From: Batillaria attramentaria | Taxonomy: Eukaryota; Mollusca; Gastropoda; Batillariidae | DNA length: 64,000 nucleotides | Direction: 5' to 3' | Assembly (NCBI GenBank): GCA_018292915.2 | Contig: JACVVK020000454.1 | Coordinates: 342,001 to 406,000, forward strand | Part shown: positions 9,486 through 20,697 of the stretch, piece by piece | How the letters are laid out: each line of letters begins with the position of its first letter | How positions within the stretch are numbered: the first letter of the stretch is position 1 | Notes under the pieces: generated by a model | Database searches by the model: none | Told to the model about the DNA's origin: nothing | Seen by the model: only the letters and a program-made list of their open reading frames with translations | Translations under genes and position numbers: made by a program

Positions 9486-11872
9486 GAAGGAGTGTGACAT
9501 TGGGTGGATCAATCTATGATGAAGGAGTGTGACATTGGGTGGATCGAATCTATGATGAAGGAGTGTGACATTGGTGGATCAATCTATGATGAAGGAGTGT
9601 GACATTGGGTGGATCAATCTATGATGAAGGAGTGTGACATTGGGTGGATCAATCTATGATGAAGGAGTGTGACATTGGGTGGATCAATCTATGATGAAGG
9701 AGTGTGACATTGGGTGGATCAAATCTATGATGAAGGAGTGTGACATTGGGTGGATCAATCTATGATGAAGGAGTGTGACATTGGGTGGATCAATCTATGA
9801 TGAAGGAGTGTGACATTGGGTGGATCAATCTATGATGAAGGAGTGTGACATTGGGTGGATCAATCTATGATGAAGGAGTGTGACATTGGGTGGATCAATC
9901 TATGATGAAGGAGTGTGACATTGGGTGGATCAATCTATGATGAAGGAGTGTGGACATTGGGTGGATCAATCTATGATGAAGGAGTGTGACATTGGGTGGA
10001 TCAATCTATGATGAAGGAGTGTGACATTGGGTGGATCAATCTATGATGAAGGAGTGTGACATTGGGTGGATCAATCTATGATGAAGGAAGTGTGACATTG
10101 GGTGGATCAATCTATGATGAAGGAGTGTGACATTGGGTGGATCAATCTATGATGAAGGAGTGTGACATTGGGTGGATCAATCTATGATGAAGGAGTGTGA
10201 CATTGGGTGGATCAATCTATGATGAAGGAGTGTGACATTGGGTGGATCAATCTATGATGAAGGAGTGTGACATTGGGTGGATCAATCTATGATGAAGAAG
10301 TGTGCATTGGGTGGATCAATCTATGATGAAGGAGTGTGACATTGGGTGGATCAATCTATGATGAAGGAGTGTGACATTGGGTGGATCAATCTATGATGAA
10401 GGAGTGTGACATTGGGTGGATCATCTATGATGAAGGAGTGTGACATTGGGTGGATCAATCTATGATGAAGGAGTGTGACATTGGGTGGATCAATCTATGA
10501 TGAAGGAGTGTGACATTGGGTGGATCAATCTATGATGAAGGTGTGACAATTGGGTGGATCCAATCTATGATGGAAGGAGTGTGACATTGGGTGGATCAAT
10601 CTATGATGAAGGAGTGTGACATTGGTGGATCAATCTATGATGAAGGAGTGTGACATTGGGTTGGATCAATCTATGATGAAGGAGTGTGACATTGGGTGGA
10701 TCAATCTATGATGAAGAAGTGTGACATTGGGTGGATCAATCTATGATGAAGGAGTGTGACATTGGGTGGATCAATCTATGTGAAGGAGTGTGACATTGGG
10801 TGGATCAATCTATGATGAAGGAGTGTGACATTGGGTGGAATCAATCTATGATGAAGGGAGTGTGACATATGGGTGGATCAACTCTATGATGAAGGAGTGG
10901 TGGACATTGGGTGGATCAATCTATGATGAAGGAGTGGACATTGGGTGGATCAATCTATGATGAAGAAGTGTGACATTGGGTGGATCAATCTATGATGAAG
11001 GGAGTGTGGACAATTGGGTGGATCAATCTATGATGAAGGAGTGTGACATTGGGTGGATCAATCTATATGAAGGAGGTGACATTGGAGTGGTTCAATCTAT
11101 GATGAAGGAGGTGTGACATTGGTGGATCAATCTATGATGAAGGAGTGTGACATTGGGTGGATCAATCTATGATGAAGGAGTGTGACATTGGGTGGATCAA
11201 TCTATGATGAAGGAGGTGTGACATTGGGTGGATCAATCTATGATGAAGGAGTGTGACATTGGGTGGATCAATCTATGATGAAGAAGTGTGACATTGGGTG
11301 GATCAATCTATGATGAAGGAGTGTGACATTGGGTGATCAATCTATGATGAAGGAGTGTGACATTGGTGGATCAATCTATGATGAAGGAGTGTGACATTGG
11401 GTGGATCAATCTATGATGAAGGAGTGTGACATTGGGTGGATCAATCTATGATGAAGGAGTGTGACATTGGGTGGATCAATCTATGATGAAGGAGTGTGAC
11501 ATTGGGTGGATCAATCTATGATGAAGGAGTGTGACATTGGGTGGATCAATCTATGATGAAGAAGTGTGACATTGGGTGGATCAATCTATGATGAAGAAGT
11601 GTGACATTGGGTGGATCAATCTATGATGAAGGAGTGTGACATTGGGTGGATCAATCTATGATGAAGGAGTGTGACATTGGGTGGATCAATCTATGATGAA
11701 GGAGTGTGACATTGGGTGGATCAATCTATGATGAAGGAGTGTGACATTGGGTGGATCAATCTATGATGAAGGAGTGTGACATTGGGTGGATCAATCTATG
11801 ATGAAGGAGTGTGACATTGGGTGGATCAATCTATGATGAAGGAGTGTGACATTGGGTGGATCAATCTATGAT
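9486..11872. repeat. 35-bp satellite array, about 68 copies
   Basis: The unit contains GAAGGAGTGTGACATTGGGT then GGATCAATCTATGAT. Copies at the two ends are almost identical. Between about 10290 and 11110 many copies carry single-base insertions or deletions, mostly in G or A runs (TGACAATTGGG, GGATCC, ATGGAAGG), the pattern expected of unpolished long-read consensus. No spacers and no coding capacity. Confidence 0.97.
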
Positions 11873-12690
11873 CTCAAAATTATTATGATCTCTACACACA
11901 TTGTCAACATCTGATCACGTGTGGAGTCACCTGACTTGAACTGTCTGCGCCAATGGAGCATAATCTAACATCTTGTGGAAACCTTTACACGTGCACGTCA
12001 CACTGCGCATCACCACTGACCGACGTTCTGATTCATCACCATCTACACCGGATACGACTGTCTCCCAAGCTTCATCACACACACGCCAAAACTGAATGAT
12101 CATTTGCACAGAAATAAAACATTGTTGTTGGAACTGCGTTTCCATAATTATTTGGAATAAAGTTACACCTACACACACGCACGTGTTCTGGAGCGTGACA
12201 TGATGTGCGCAATTCACGTTTTGAAAATTCTCCCGACGTACCTGCAGGTGTCCACGTAAATCGAAAGAGAGGCTGCTAGACGTGAAAGTGAATGTGATGT
12301 TTGATGTGATACCCAGCCGTGTAAGCTTCCCACGCGAGTGCTTTCATTTGTGCCGATGACTGACTGGTTAGTTAGGTTTCACGTCCCGTGTCGCAAGATG
12401 TAAGACGACCCTAATGGGCAGGTGGTGGTGGTGGGGGTGGGGGGGGGTGGCAGTTATCCTAACTGAACAGTCTAGCTGAACGCTATTCAATCCGGTGAGA
12501 CTGACAGGACGGCCATATTTGAATATCCTAGACTGTGATGGACAAGTTAGACAAAGAGATCCAGTCCACACAGCTACAGGAAACCGACAACGTTTTGGAG
12601 TCAGGACACATTTTTACTGAGGTGTCGCGCGAAACGCGAGAACACACGGATCAACCCATGAGACAACCACCGCCCTTTGTGGAGATTAGG
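11873..12690. other. No recognisable gene
   Basis: A 96-codon minus-strand ORF (11927-12217) matches no family that I recognise. A G-rich tract lies at 12420-12450. I would not call a gene here. Confidence 0.45.
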
Positions 12691-12886
12691 CATGTTTAGT
12701 AGGACGTCGTAAGGACCACTTCGTTGCGCAGCGTAACGCATTTACATGTAATTCAGCTCACACGGCAGAGGGCCGCGAGCTGCTAACGCGCTGCGATTAG
12801 CTAATGGTACCACTAACCTGCCTAACTGACATGTAAATGGTTACGCTGATCAGGGAAGTCCTCCTTACGAAGTCCTACTAAACATG
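12691..12886. mobile_element. MITE-like element with about 60-bp terminal inverted repeats
   Basis: The left end begins CATGTTTAGTAGGAC; the right end (12826-12886), reverse-complemented, begins CATGTTTAGTAGGACTTCG. Matching continues inward through CGTAAGGA, CAGCGTAA and CATTTACATGT. The element is about 196 bp and has no ORF, so it would be non-autonomous. The inner part also has a CTAACG/TTAGCTAA imperfect symmetry. A target-site duplication could not be fixed, so the superfamily is unassigned. Confidence 0.8.
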
Positions 12887-13059
12887 GCTATTTACAGACA
12901 TCACCTATCCTGCTTCTGACGGGGAGGACGTGTTGTTCCTGGGAGAGGGAATCAGAACATTACAATATTATCATTACTATCTGCAAACACATCTACCGTT
13001 TTCAGGAAAAAACGCCACGAGCGTCATGAATTTGATAGGCACTTGCGCATCTTTTATCA

Positions 13060-13215
13060 GATGGGAGCCCATCAATAGAACGTTGCACTTTCAATGCTCG
13101 GGTCGTGAGTTCCATTCCGGGCTGGAGTTAAATGATTGCACCGTGACTGGCGTTTTTACATCCGTCTGTGGTGAAAAAGGACGTTGAACTCGCACCATCC
13201 CCACCCCCCCCCCCT
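13060..13215 (+). mobile_element. Old, diverged tRNA-derived SINE (family 1)
   Basis: Order conserved with the other copies: CAATGCTCGGGTCGTGAGTT (tRNA-like head near the B box), GGGCTGGAG, then GTGGTGAAAAAGGACGTT and a C-rich end. The A-box part and middle are heavily mutated. The 85-codon ORF over it is a by-product. Confidence 0.7.
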
Positions 13216-14017
13216 TTTTTTTTTTTACCAGATAACATGGTTAGCTCGCTGCCACACCGACTCCAATACAGAACGTGAAACAGGTGTAATAATTGTTACA
13301 CACGGAGATCAGAAACACGTGATGAACCTTCACTGTATAAACGTGAAATGTTGCTAGTCTCTTGGCTTGTTTTCCAACTTGCCATTGTTTTAGACTGATA
13401 GTTGTATACCTGTGGTACAGTTGTTCATACTGACTATGATAGTTATATACCTGTGGTGCAGTTGTTCATACTGACTATGAGTTATATAATTATGATGCAG
13501 TTCGTCTGGCATTGCAGTCGCCAACGACTTTCCACGAGAACTTATTATGGAGCCATTGTAGTAGACCTGATGCAGAGAAAACGTTATTCCGGAAGTTGTG
13601 ACAAATGACAAATGTTATGACAACCAGTGTTTTCTCTCTTTCCATGTCTTCTCGACATTTCTTCGGCCTACGTCTATATTTTCATTGCCTTTTTTTTTTT
13701 TTTTTTTGCAAACCCTACACACCCTTTTATTCCGAAATAACACTTTGACGTCACCCTCTCCCCCCCCCACCCACCCACCCACACACACACACACACCCAC
13801 ACACATAGTATATGAAGGTTTTAGGATTACACGTCAATCACTGAACAAGATTACAGCTGGCATCACTGACTGGCAGTGGAGGTTCTCGTGACCTGCATTT
13901 TACGTTTATCATTTCGATACTTTGTTCTTTTTTTTCCCGAGCTCACATTTCGCCCAAATTTTCACTTGAGGCGAGGTCGTCAGCAATGTCCGATGAATAT
14001 CCACGTTGATAAAAAAG
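13216..14017. other. No gene seen; small duplication
   Basis: A roughly 43-bp unit with ATACCTGTGGTRCAGTTGTT occurs twice at 13405-13490, with a third partial copy. Poly-T (13689-13706) and a short CCCA/CA tract (13760-13803) follow. Confidence 0.55.
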
Positions 14018-14075
14018 TTAAGCTTAGGTCACAAGTTAAGCTTAGGTCACAAGTTTAGCTTAGGTCACAAGTTTT
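14018..14075. repeat. 18-bp tandem repeat, 3 copies
   Basis: Unit AAGTTAAGCTTAGGTCAC, the third copy with TTTAGC. Confidence 0.9.
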
Positions 14076-14602
14076 CAAACATCTATTTTAATAAATATTC
14101 ACAAAATTACAGTTTTACACACAGAAGAGAAAGTCCAGTAAAATAGGGACGTCCAGAAAAAGTTCCGGTTGAAACAAATGGTGAGAAAATTGCAGTGTCT
14201 GTCAGTATTTTTTTCGTCATTGATTGCCCCCCCCCCCGCCCCCCTTACACTCCCCATTCCCAGTCTGTGTCAGTAGCTGGATATTTGTGCGGCAGCTGAG
14301 GCGCCAATCAGTCAAGCTGGCCCGGGGGGGGGGGGGGGGGGCACATTGACATCCGTTGAATGGTTCCCACCGGCCGGGAAATATCTTCCGACCTGAGCCT
14401 GATCTCTGAACATCGTGTCAATAGATCACGTGTCCCTTGTGAAAGCCGGTGGAATGACCAGCCACAAACTAGCACGTCTTGCGTCTTTTTGACGTCTCTC
14501 TTATGAAATATGCATGTCGGCTGTGTCGGTCATAATACAGGATGTCAGATTCCCGTGATGCAACACGGGAGATAAAGGAGTAAGTGAACAAATGATACAT
14601 TG
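14076..14602. other. No gene seen; poly-C and poly-G runs
   Basis: C run at 14227-14238 and G run at 14324-14341. Otherwise unclassified. Confidence 0.5.
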
Positions 14603-14750
14603 TTAACATCACCACAGTCAACACCCCGCCATCTCAACACCCCACCACAGTCAACACCCCGCCATCTCAAACACCCCACCACAGTCAACACCCCGCCATC
14701 TCGTTTACATTGTTAACATCACCACAGTCAACACCCCGCCATCTCGTTTT
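14603..14750. repeat. Irregular minisatellite
   Basis: Four or so copies of ACCACAGTCAACACCCCGCC followed by ATCTC, with TTAACATC joined to two of them. Confidence 0.85.
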
Positions 14751-14804
14751 TCAGGGTATGATATATGGTTGGTTATTTCTTTGGCGAGCATCACATCCCT
14801 CTCT

Positions 14805-14980
14805 TCTGTTGAGACGCCGGCTCAAGGCGCCTCAGGGGGCCGAGGACGGGGATGTGAAAGCCCGCTACTGTTAAGCGCTGCTTGATGTTCTGACCTCCAC
14901 CCTGCTATTCACTCTGGTGCGTGCCACAATATTTGTGTTTTCCACGTCACCGGCCACAGCCTGCTCTCCCTTCCAAACAT
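14805..14980 (+). mobile_element. Dispersed repeat, copy 2 (partner at 5310)
   Basis: Same ordered blocks as 5310-5475. This copy is preceded by GAGACGCCGGCTCAAGGCGC and CTCAGGG. A near reverse complement of that head (CCTGAGGCGCCTTGAGACGG) stands alone at about 42917-42936, hinting at a third, truncated copy in opposite orientation. Confidence 0.6.
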
Positions 14981-15857
14981 GGCAAAATCAGACTGGGCAA
15001 ACTGTACACTAGATGTCCGCGCAGGGGAGGGGCGAGTACTCTTCCACTCTTGTCGCCTTGCGCGTCGCTTCGACAGCTTAGTCGTGAGTCAGCAGTAAGC
15101 GGTAGAATACAGAATGGAAGGTTGGACGTTCACTTGAGGTTTGGCAGAAATAAATGAGCGACACGGACCGCTGACAACTAGCACGCAATTTGTTGTGCAA
15201 ACACGCCCCGGTCCGGCCTGTCCATTTTCTCTGTGAATGTACGCCGTACTGTATAATGTACCGCTGAACGTTGGCGCGAAATTCAGCTACCTGCAGGGTG
15301 GGTGGAGAGCAGAAAAGTTGTCGCCCCTCCCCTGTGGGTGCTTGTATAGACGAATTGGTTATACGTCACCATAATTGCTCCCGGGGCATGTAGTAAAAAT
15401 TCCGCTAAACACATCCAGGATTTTTGCATCTTTATAAATTTGGGTGCAGAGTAAAACAATGGGGCTGTATGTTGTCTGTTGTCTGTTGGCTTGTAAATAA
15501 GTTTCATGCCTGGTAATAGTAAAAACAGTCATTGTAAAATGAACCTGGCACGTGGACTAGCTATTTGTATTCATGCGCGGCTGGCACAGGAGCCAGCAGA
15601 CGACAGGGGAATGAAGGGGTACGTGGCCGCTGCTGGCATTACAAAAAAGTGGAATATTGGAATTTGTTTATATGTGCCATACACACCAATCTTTGACTGC
15701 TGGATTCTTGTGAATTGTTTTTTTTTTGGTGAATTATAAAGCATTTGTAGGGTGTCGTGCACAGCGTTCTGTCTGATAAGAATATAGAATAATAATATAA
15801 TATACAACATTTTCTTTGAAATCCGATTCTATATTGTGTAGCCTGAACCGTTTGCGG
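14981..15857. other. No gene seen
   Basis: Unclassified sequence, AT-rich towards 15720-15830. Short ORFs here have no recognisable motif. Confidence 0.5.
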
Positions 15858-16713
15858 GTCCAGTATGACACTATCACGTGATCTGTGCACACTTCTCTGC
15901 CCTCCGTCCTGTAGGATGTTGAAGGGACATTAATGGTACCACGCTCCAGTATGACACTGTCACGTGATCTGTGCACACTTCTCTGCCCTCCGTCCTGTAG
16001 GATGTGAAGGGACATTAATGGTACCACGCTCCAGTATGACACTGTCACGTGATCTGTGCACACTTCTCTGCCCTCCGTCCTGTAGGATGTGAAGGGACAT
16101 TAATGGTACCACGCTCCAGTATGACACTGTCACGTGATCTGTGCACACTTCTCTGCCCTCCGTCCTGTAGGATGTGAAGGGACATTCATGGTACCACGCT
16201 CCAGTATGACACTGTCACGTGATCTGTGCACACTTCTCTGCCCTCCGTCCTGTAGGATGTGAAGGGACATTCATGGTACCACGCTCCAGTATGACACTGT
16301 CACGTGATCTGTGCACACTTCTCTGCCCTCCGTCCTGTAGGATTGTGAAGGGACATTCATGGTACCACGCTCCAGTATGACACTGTCACGTGATCTGTGC
16401 ACACTTCTCTGCCCTCCGTCCTGTAGGATGTGAAGGGACATTCATGGTACCACGCTCCAGCATGACACTGTCACGTGATCTGTGCACACTTCTCTGCCCT
16501 CCGTCCTGTAGGATGTGAAGGGACATTCATGGTACCACGCTCCAGCATGACACTGTCACGTGATCTGTGCACACTTCTCTGCCCTCCGTCCTGTAGGATG
16601 TGAAGGGACATGAATGGTACCACGCTCCAGCATGACACTGTCACGTGATCTGTGCACACACTTCTCTGCCCTCCGTCCTGTAGGATGTGAAGGGACATGA
16701 ATGGTACCACGTT
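15858..16713. repeat. 85-bp minisatellite, 10 copies, each with CACGTG
   Basis: CACGTGATCTGTGCACAC recurs at 15875, 15961, 16046, 16131, 16216, 16301, 16387, 16472, 16557 and 16642, a period of 85-86 bp. Each unit also has CTCCGTCCTGTAGGATGTG and GGTACC. Variation along the array (TTAATGG, TTCATGG, TGAATGG) is ordered in blocks, consistent with local duplication. Confidence 0.95.
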
Positions 16714-17140
16714 GGGAGTCATGTGTCTGATTTTTTTTTGCGCTAAAGTTCTAAACTGACAGTGAGGATAATAACGCGTGGGGGAAAAAAACCCCTGCCG
16801 CGCGTATAGTCAGTGATGGACGTCGGGAATCGTTTGGATGGACAGCCTCGTTCCAGAGTCGAGGTGCTAATGGACTAAACCGGCGTCGGTGTCTATCGTC
16901 AGAATATGCGTGACTGGAACCACAATCCCCCCCCCCCTTCCCCCCTTCCCCGTCTTTCTCCTCCGCTACCTGTTCCGGACTGGACACGGGAGACAATTAA
17001 AATGGACAAGACTTCTTTCCCTTGTCTGGGTGGTGTCCGCTATAGCCCCGATGACTCAGTGGATTCGTCACAAGGGGGCTATGAGTCTTAACTATCACTT
17101 TACGGGTTCCAGTAACTGTGCGTGTGTCTCTGTGTGCCAT
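16714..17140. other. No gene seen
   Basis: Unclassified sequence with a short C-rich tract at 16927-16948, ending at the boundary of the reverse-transcriptase relic. Confidence 0.5.
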
Positions 17141-17478
17141 GTAGTCATTAATAAACATGCAGAACAAAAGAGGTCCTAAAACAGACCCTTGGGGAATCCC
17201 ATGTTTAACTGTTCCTTGGTAGGAGTAGTTGCCATTAAGATAAATACTTTGCTTTCTGTTATTCAAGTAAGATTTTATAAAACAGAGCGCAGGAGAACCT
17301 AGTCCGTACAATTGAAGCTTTTTTAACAGGACTGAATAGTTGACAACATCAAAAGCCTTCCTAAGATCTAGATAGACGGCACCTGTCACTTCTGAACGGT
17401 TTACAGAAGAAAGCCATTTGTCTATTAAACGAGTCACAGACGTCTGGCATGAATGGGAGGAGCGAAAGTCAGACTGTA
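17141..17478 (-). pseudogene. LINE reverse-transcriptase palm fragment
   Basis: Read on the minus strand from 17478 down, the frame stays open and gives RT motifs in order: LQSDFRSSHSCQT and TRLIDKWL (motif 2 region), LDLRKAFDVV with the first catalytic Asp (motif A), the IKSYLNNRKQ linker, then GIPQGSVLGPLLF and MFINDY (motif B and following). The match stops just before the YADD box, so the second catalytic Asp pair is absent. The fragment lacks both ends of a LINE. Because LINEs normally keep the 3' end, later deletion or rearrangement is implied. The family is CR1/L2/Jockey-like; the exact clade needs a search. An open frame without stops over about 110 codons suggests moderate age. Confidence 0.88.
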
Positions 17479-17894
17479 GGGGGGTGTGTTAGATTTGATG
17501 CTCAAGAGAGAGAGAGGGGGGAGGGGGGGGGGTATTTTAGTACACCAGTCCAGAACAGTTCCAGGATAGTAAGACAAATTATTTACTCCGCAAGGAATTT
17601 GCTCCGGAGTAATAGTGATTCTCGCGGTAAAGTCGCCCGTGGGAGTAATTTTGTCGTGTTACACCGGCTGGTACGGGAGTCGACCTCAGTCACACTGACC
17701 GACTCGCCGCATGAAATGCTAGAACAGTAAACCAACTTAGAGACATTACCCCCCCTCCCCCGTACCGCCTCCCTCTTTCCACGCGCCCAGCTATATTTGT
17801 TTGATGCAGCAGATTCCAAAATTGGACCAGCATCAAGATTTTAAGAAAACCCTGGAAAACGGCCAGTAATCAAGCAGAGGCTTAAAATGACTAA
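17479..17894. other. No gene seen; G-rich tract
   Basis: AG/G tract at 17500-17532. The remainder is unclassified. Confidence 0.5.
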
Positions 17895-18030
17895 TACGGT
17901 TCATCCGGGCAGTGAACACTTGTACGGTTCATCCGGGCAGTGAACACTTGTACGGTTCATCCGGGCAGTGAACACTTGTACGGTTCATCCGGGCAGTGAA
18001 CACTTGTACGGTTCATCCGGGCAGTGAACA
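17895..18030. repeat. 28-bp minisatellite, 5 copies
   Basis: Unit with ACGGTTCATCCGGGCAGTGA then ACACTTGT, starting about 17897, 17925, 17953, 17981 and 18009. Confidence 0.93.
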
Positions 18031-18819
18031 CTCGTATCATACGACACCTGGTGGTCGTGGCGTCTGCCAGACACGAAGGAAATGAACTCTTGTATTGTAA
18101 GCAAAGTCTGGCTACAGCTGTCTATATCACTGTGCCCGTCTTCCCGCATCACAGGATAAGATGTTCCTTCACCGCCATACAAAGCCTACAGACGTCGCTT
18201 ACCGACACAAGCCCAAAACAAATTGGAAGGCGTAGTTTTCATATTTCACACCCGCCACTTTGATGTCCACCATCTTGCATGATGCCGGTATTGTGTCGTC
18301 ATGACGACGGGCTAGGGTGATTTGGGGTGTGTGTGTGTGTGTGGGGGGGGGGGGGGTGTTAAAGCTCGAGACATTTCCAGACGAGGAAGACCTGAGGGCG
18401 AAATACAGGACGGCGTGATGATGACAGACGGGCAGAGTGACAGTAATGTGAGGACAGGCCACAGTTTTCTGTTATCCGGTTCTTCCTGGGAAATGCAGCA
18501 AGTATCTTTTTTCTTATACTACAGGCCATCGTCTTGTGTACAGTTATTCCAACTATGAAATATGGATTCCGAGGTTAAAAAAAGAAGAAGAAAACAACAA
18601 CAACAACAACAACAACAAACGAACAAACAAATAACAACAACAACAAAACCCAGGAAGACATCAACACAACACACAACATTCTCCTCCTCCTCCTTGTTAT
18701 CTTCACCATCATCATCGTCGTCGTTGCTGTCGTTGACAGTGTGTGTTAAACCCACATGTACTTTTTCTGGTTGATTAAATGACTTTCCTGTAAGTGTATG
18801 TGTAATATGAGCAGCATAC
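18031..18819. other. No gene seen; small simple repeats
   Basis: G-run at 18343-18356, (CAA)n at about 18594-18620 and 18631-18646, and TCC/TCG trinucleotides at 18680-18735. Confidence 0.5.
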
Positions 18820-18899
18820 GGTGAGCAAAGTAGCCGCGAATTGGTTTTTGTAGCTTGTTGCTTGCGCGGCGTTAAGCCCTAAATAACTAACTAACTAAC
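18820..18899 (+). mobile_element. 3' tail of a retroelement family (copy 2 of 3), (TAAC)n tail
   Basis: TAGCCGCGAATTGGTTTTTG, then TAGCTTG, TTGCGCGGCGTTAAGCCCTA and AATAACTAACTAACTAAC. It matches 50540-50618 along its length. GCCGCG and CGCGGC can pair as a stem. The tail unit is TAAC here and TCAC in the other plus-strand copy. Confidence 0.7.
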
Positions 18900-19443
18900 G
18901 GTAAAGAAAGAGAGAAATGATAGCAAGCGTCACTGTGTCCGAGTATTCGAATCATGCGTTTGGGGGGGGGGGGGGGGAGGGGGAGAGAGTCAGATTTATT
19001 TACAAGTCACTTAAGGCCTCCCTGGATAAACTCACCCGCTCCGTCTAACAGCACCTGCGTCTAATGACTCGCCAGAAGGGAGCGGAACGTCACTAAACAT
19101 AGTAACCTCCCGAGAGAGAGAGAGAGAGAGAGAGAGTTGAATGAACTTTGAGCTGAGAGTGAACCCTTTTGAATGATAAACGCCAAGCGTTGTTTGGATA
19201 ACAAGTCGTGTGGAGGTTCTCAAGGTCGGAGTGAAACTGGTTTCCGCAGCACGATTCGTGCATGCACGTGGAGCACATTCACTTTCTCCGGCCGCCTCAC
19301 GTTTGTATAGACAGAGGTTTAGCAGACATAGCACGAAGAACAAACGTCAGACAAGCTGATTCTGGTGTAAGATCGATCACATTTCAATTCTTCACCTGAC
19401 CATCTGGTGACAGCCTCCGTGCGAGAACAAGGGGAGGGGGAGG

Positions 19444-19490
<47 letters not shown>

Positions 19491-20495
19491 TGTGTGTGTG
19501 TGTGTGTAAAGTTCAGACACCTACATTTCCAAGGAAGCTGACACACAAGGTGGTCAGTCCGTCCTGACCGTTCGCACCTTTAGCTGTCGATTTCTGGCGG
19601 CCGGATGCTGCGCCGGATTGGCAAACACGCCACGTGTTACATGCTGGATAGCAGCGCTGACGAGGTCATGCTGACCTCACGATCTGACGGGTCTAGATCA
19701 TAATGAGCCGGAGGCATCAAGTTGTCCGGAACAGCACATCCCGCAAGTTCTTCTTGCTCTACTACTTGTGTAGTTCCGCATATTGTAGATCTGACTATAA
19801 CAGACCTCTCCACCATTCCCTAGTAACTGTTGCTACAAGTTGCAAACGCCCTTGCAGATACTCTAACCTATCACAAGAATGATGACCATCTCACAACTGA
19901 TGCTAATCCGAGGCCGCAACCCTCCCACTGACAGTCACCTCAGCTTTTCTGACCTCTCCCCTCCCCTCTCCAGCACCTCCTGCCCCCCCCCCCCCCCCAC
20001 TCATCAATCTCTTCAGGACAGCTTGCGCCGCGTGCAGAACGTGAAAATCTCCCAGCATGTAGTGTAGTGAGTCCGCTGTGGATGTGATGTAGATCCCCGT
20101 CTACCTTACACCCATCTGGTTCACCTTGTCACCTGGCTAACGTGTAGTGTGGCTACAGTACGCATCTTTTGCCCAAGGTGAGTCAAGATGGCGCTGTCCA
20201 CCAGCCACGTCACGGTGTTTTTCCCGATAAGAACCTGACATAGTAGAGTGTATTTACTATGCGGACCCACGGCTCTTCATCATATGCATGTCTTCAGCAA
20301 TGAGCACAGTATTGAAGACAAACTCCCGTCAGAAAACAGAAAACTACTGATGGTAGCCGTCCTGGATTCTCTGTAAACAAATTCCCAGTCAACATTTTCC
20401 CAGTCGCAAAACTTGATTGCACAAGTTTTGCTGCGCATGTGCAGAGAGGAGACCGTTTTTTATGGTGTCAGTTTACCGAGGGGAGTTGGTAAGCT
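18900..20495. other. No gene seen; simple repeats
   Basis: G-run 18961-18976; (AG)n 19111-19136; (GT)n 19447-19507; poly-C 19983-19999. Sequence just right of the AG tract could be a decayed LINE end, but this is weak. Confidence 0.5.
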
Positions 20496-20507
20496 CCGGA
20501 GCACGGT

Positions 20508-20685
20508 GGGGAGCCGGGGTGGCCGAATGGTAGAGCGTTGGACTCCCAATGCTCGGGTCGTGAGTTCGAATCCCGCCGGCTGGGGCCAAATATTTGTGCT
20601 GGCCTTTTTTCTCGTTGCCCCGTCTTTGATATCACCCTTATGTGGTGGCAAAGGACGTTAAACGCCCAAACACCCACCCACCCAC
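20508..20685 (+). mobile_element. Full-length tRNA-derived SINE (family 1) with perfect 12-bp duplication
   Basis: The head is tRNA-like: A box in GTGGCCGAATGGTAGAGCGT and B box GAGTTCGAATCC, as in RNA polymerase III promoters of class II arm tRNA-derived SINEs. The body reads ATATTTGTGCTGGC, CGTTGCCCCGTCTTTGATAT, then AAAGGACGTTAAACGCC, ending in CCCA repeats. The host sequence CCGGAGCACGGT flanks it at 20496-20507 and 20686-20697 without mismatch, indicating a recent insertion. It is non-coding; movement would depend on a partner LINE. Confidence 0.93.
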
Positions 20686-20697
20686 CCGGAGCACGGT

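Noticed and set aside
11927..12217. 96-codon minus-strand ORF as a possible transposase end
   Set aside because: No DDE signature or terminal repeats could be found around it.
19111..19175. Another LINE 3' end next to (AG)n
   Set aside because: AACTTTGAGCTGAG could be a decayed tail but shares too little with the six better cases.
20508..20590. A genuine tRNA gene (A and B boxes present)
   Set aside because: It is the head of a SINE with body, tail and target duplication, repeated about twelve times in the window. The acceptor stem does not close as in a functional tRNA.
20413..20661. 82-codon ORF with SGGRMVERWTPNARVVSSNPA-like text, and similar ORFs at other SINE sites
   Set aside because: This sequence recurs at each SINE because the tRNA-like head is open in that frame; it is not a protein family.
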